A stretch of DNA of 64,000 nucleotides, taken from positions 29,349,422-29,413,421 of the forward strand of contig NC_135141.1 of assembly GCF_051014445.1 (NCBI RefSeq), written 5' to 3'. Numbering within the stretch: position 1 is the stretch's first letter; every line of letters starts with the position of its first letter. The stretch is from Colletes latitarsis (taxonomy: Eukaryota > Arthropoda > Insecta > Hymenoptera > Colletidae). Shown here piece by piece: positions 63,064 to 64,000 of the stretch. A model generated the notes under the pieces. That model did not search any database, was not told the DNA's origin, and was given only the letters and a program-made list of their open reading frames with translations. A program made the position numbers and the translations under genes.

Positions 63064-63744
63064 GCAACCCCGACATTCACTTCTCCGCACTTGAACCACT
63101 GCTTCTGGTATCTAATTAAACTGGCTGAGCTATACTTTCGATCGATAAACTTCGCAACAACCTGGCCAAAGGAAGAGAATAAACGAACGCCATGGAAAAC
63201 GAGATCCTCTATCGACGGCGTGCGGAGCGCGAATGCCCGACGCGAGGCGCAGTCCGCGGTTCCTGCGCGTGTGCGCAGCCGCGATTGCGCAGCGCGGTTC
63301 TGCCGGCTCTACGTAACTCTTACTCGTCCTCTGGCGCGGCAGCGACCCTCGAGGATCCACGACGACGTCGGGATCGTCGCGGGCATCCGAGAAATTCGAA
63401 AGGGAAACGCACCCGCGGAGATCGGCTTCGCTCGAAGGGTGATTCGAAAATGGAATAGGCGCGCGCTAGACTGGGGTCCGGAGACGGAGTCCCCGGTGGT
63501 TGAGAGAGAAAAGGGAGGCGAAAATGGAAGACGGAAGAGGAGAGAAACGCAGAAACGCAGGGGAATGTCGGAGAGAGAAGAGACGACAGAGGGGAGGGAG
63601 AAAGGTGAAAGAGAGAGAGAGAGAGAGAGAAAGATAGAGAAAGAAAGAGAGAAAGAGCGAGAAGCGAGGAGGAGAGCAACGGGTCGGGAGAAGAGAGGAT
63701 GCTCCGGTGTAGCCGGCGGGCACACATCGGACTCCTCTCCCTCG
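63064..63744. other. GC-rich, CpG-dense promoter-proximal block with purine tract
   Basis: Contains TGCGCGTGTGCGCA (63264-63277), a near-match to the NRF-1/Ewg palindrome, and a long purine run from about 63510 to 63700. The 228-codon plus frame (63091-63777) and the 225-codon minus frame are arginine/glutamate and serine/leucine low-complexity products of this DNA; I do not call them genes. Confidence 0.5.
63611..63630. repeat. (GA)10 microsatellite
   Basis: Ten uninterrupted GA units inside a larger purine tract. GAGA runs near insect promoters commonly bind GAGA factor (Trl); here that is inference. Confidence 0.9.
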
Positions 63745-63910
63745 CCAATCGGCGCGCGCGGCGTGGGGCGAGTTTGAGGTAGGGGGCCGCACGACGCACA
63801 GCGGTGGTGGCGGTGGCGTGCTGCGGCGGCGGCGGCGGCGGTGGCGGCGGCGCGGCTGCCAAGGTATTTAAGGTACCGTGAACCGGCGGCGCACGAGTAG
63901 TTCACTTCTG
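63745..63910 (+). promoter_or_regulatory. Candidate RNA polymerase II core promoter, plus strand
   Basis: In order: CCAAT at 63745-63749 (in CCAATCGG), GGT/GCG triplet runs at 63801-63855, TATTTAAG at 63865-63872 as a TATA box, then TCACTTC (63902-63908) fitting the YYANWYY initiator. A start about 31 bases after the TATA box would fall near 63896; the initiator A lies at 63904, slightly far. The (GA)n tract upstream and a purine-rich leader downstream agree with a 5' end here. The gene itself lies outside the window, so its identity is unknown. Confidence 0.45.
63823..63855. repeat. GCG triplet run
   Basis: GCG/GGC triplets, interrupted once by GGT, immediately upstream of the TATA-like box. 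It follows a GGT-rich run at 63801-63818. Confidence 0.85.
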
Positions 63911-64000
63911 TTCGGTGCGGTGTCGCGGTGATTTTGAGGGGACTGAAGAGACAGAGGGACTGGGGAACGAGAGAAAGAAAGAACACGCTCCGAACTCGCA
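63905..64000 (+). other. Putative 5' leader of a gene running off the right edge
   Basis: Purine-rich (GAAGAGACAGAGGGACTGGG and onward), no ATG on the plus strand, consistent with untranslated leader downstream of the candidate promoter. The window ends before any coding sequence. Confidence 0.3.

Noticed and set aside
63091..63777. 228-codon plus-strand frame and 225-codon minus-strand frame over the same DNA
   Set aside because: Both are low-complexity products (R/E runs and S/L runs) of a GC- and GA-rich promoter-like block, with no domain.
1..64000. CRISPR arrays, bacterial operons, phage or viral genes, ribosomal RNA
   Set aside because: No regularly spaced repeats, no long frames and no familiar protein or rRNA signature anywhere; the DNA is eukaryotic in character.

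Overview
The window looks like nuclear DNA of an insect, most likely an aculeate hymenopteran and probably a bee. The evidence is indirect. Base composition is moderately AT-rich with abundant, undepleted CpG. There are short foldback elements whose ends read TACAGGGTGTTCGGCCA and TACAGGGTGTCCCA, which I recall from bee genomes but could not search. There are no prokaryotic-style gene blocks. The longest open frames are only about 210-230 codons, lie in GC-rich or low-complexity DNA and resemble no family I know. I therefore call no firm protein-coding gene. The window reads as intergenic or intronic DNA leading up to a gene that starts at, or beyond, the right edge.

Layout: 0-6.5 kb holds a truncated foldback element at the left edge, other short repeat fragments, a probable SINE with two stacked hairpins (5120-5192, minus strand) and a diverged pair of about 135-bp direct repeats. 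6.5-18.9 kb is featureless apart from hairpins, notably a 122-bp foldback at 12271-12392. Two fragments (18.96-19.05 and 25.81-26.10 kb) combine the same two repeat modules. 28.97-30.1 kb is AT-rich and relatively CpG-poor and contains one exon-like minus-strand frame. 31.1-32.6 kb contains a 75-nt hairpin, a 45-bp minisatellite and an inverted repeat. 33.6-33.9 kb is a purine-rich tract. 35037-35414 is the one complete foldback element, with TA target duplication. 37.6-40.2 kb is AT-rich with no open frame of 60 codons. 41.37-41.43 kb has three perfect TATCGATA octamers in 48 bp. 50.31-50.53 kb is a piggyBac-like short inverted-repeat element.

The last 4 kb look most gene-like. A GC-rich block at 60.5-61.4 kb has a good donor, a good acceptor and a second good donor spaced like two small exons around a 158-bp intron, with no long coding frame. 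At 63.5-64.0 kb a purine/(GA)n tract, CCAAT box, GCG-rich run and TATTTAAG box precede a plausible start site, so a plus-strand gene probably begins near 63.9 kb and continues off the window.

No tRNA, rRNA, CRISPR array, origin or known microRNA was recognised by eye. Repeat family names and regulatory factor names are from memory of published motifs, not from searches.
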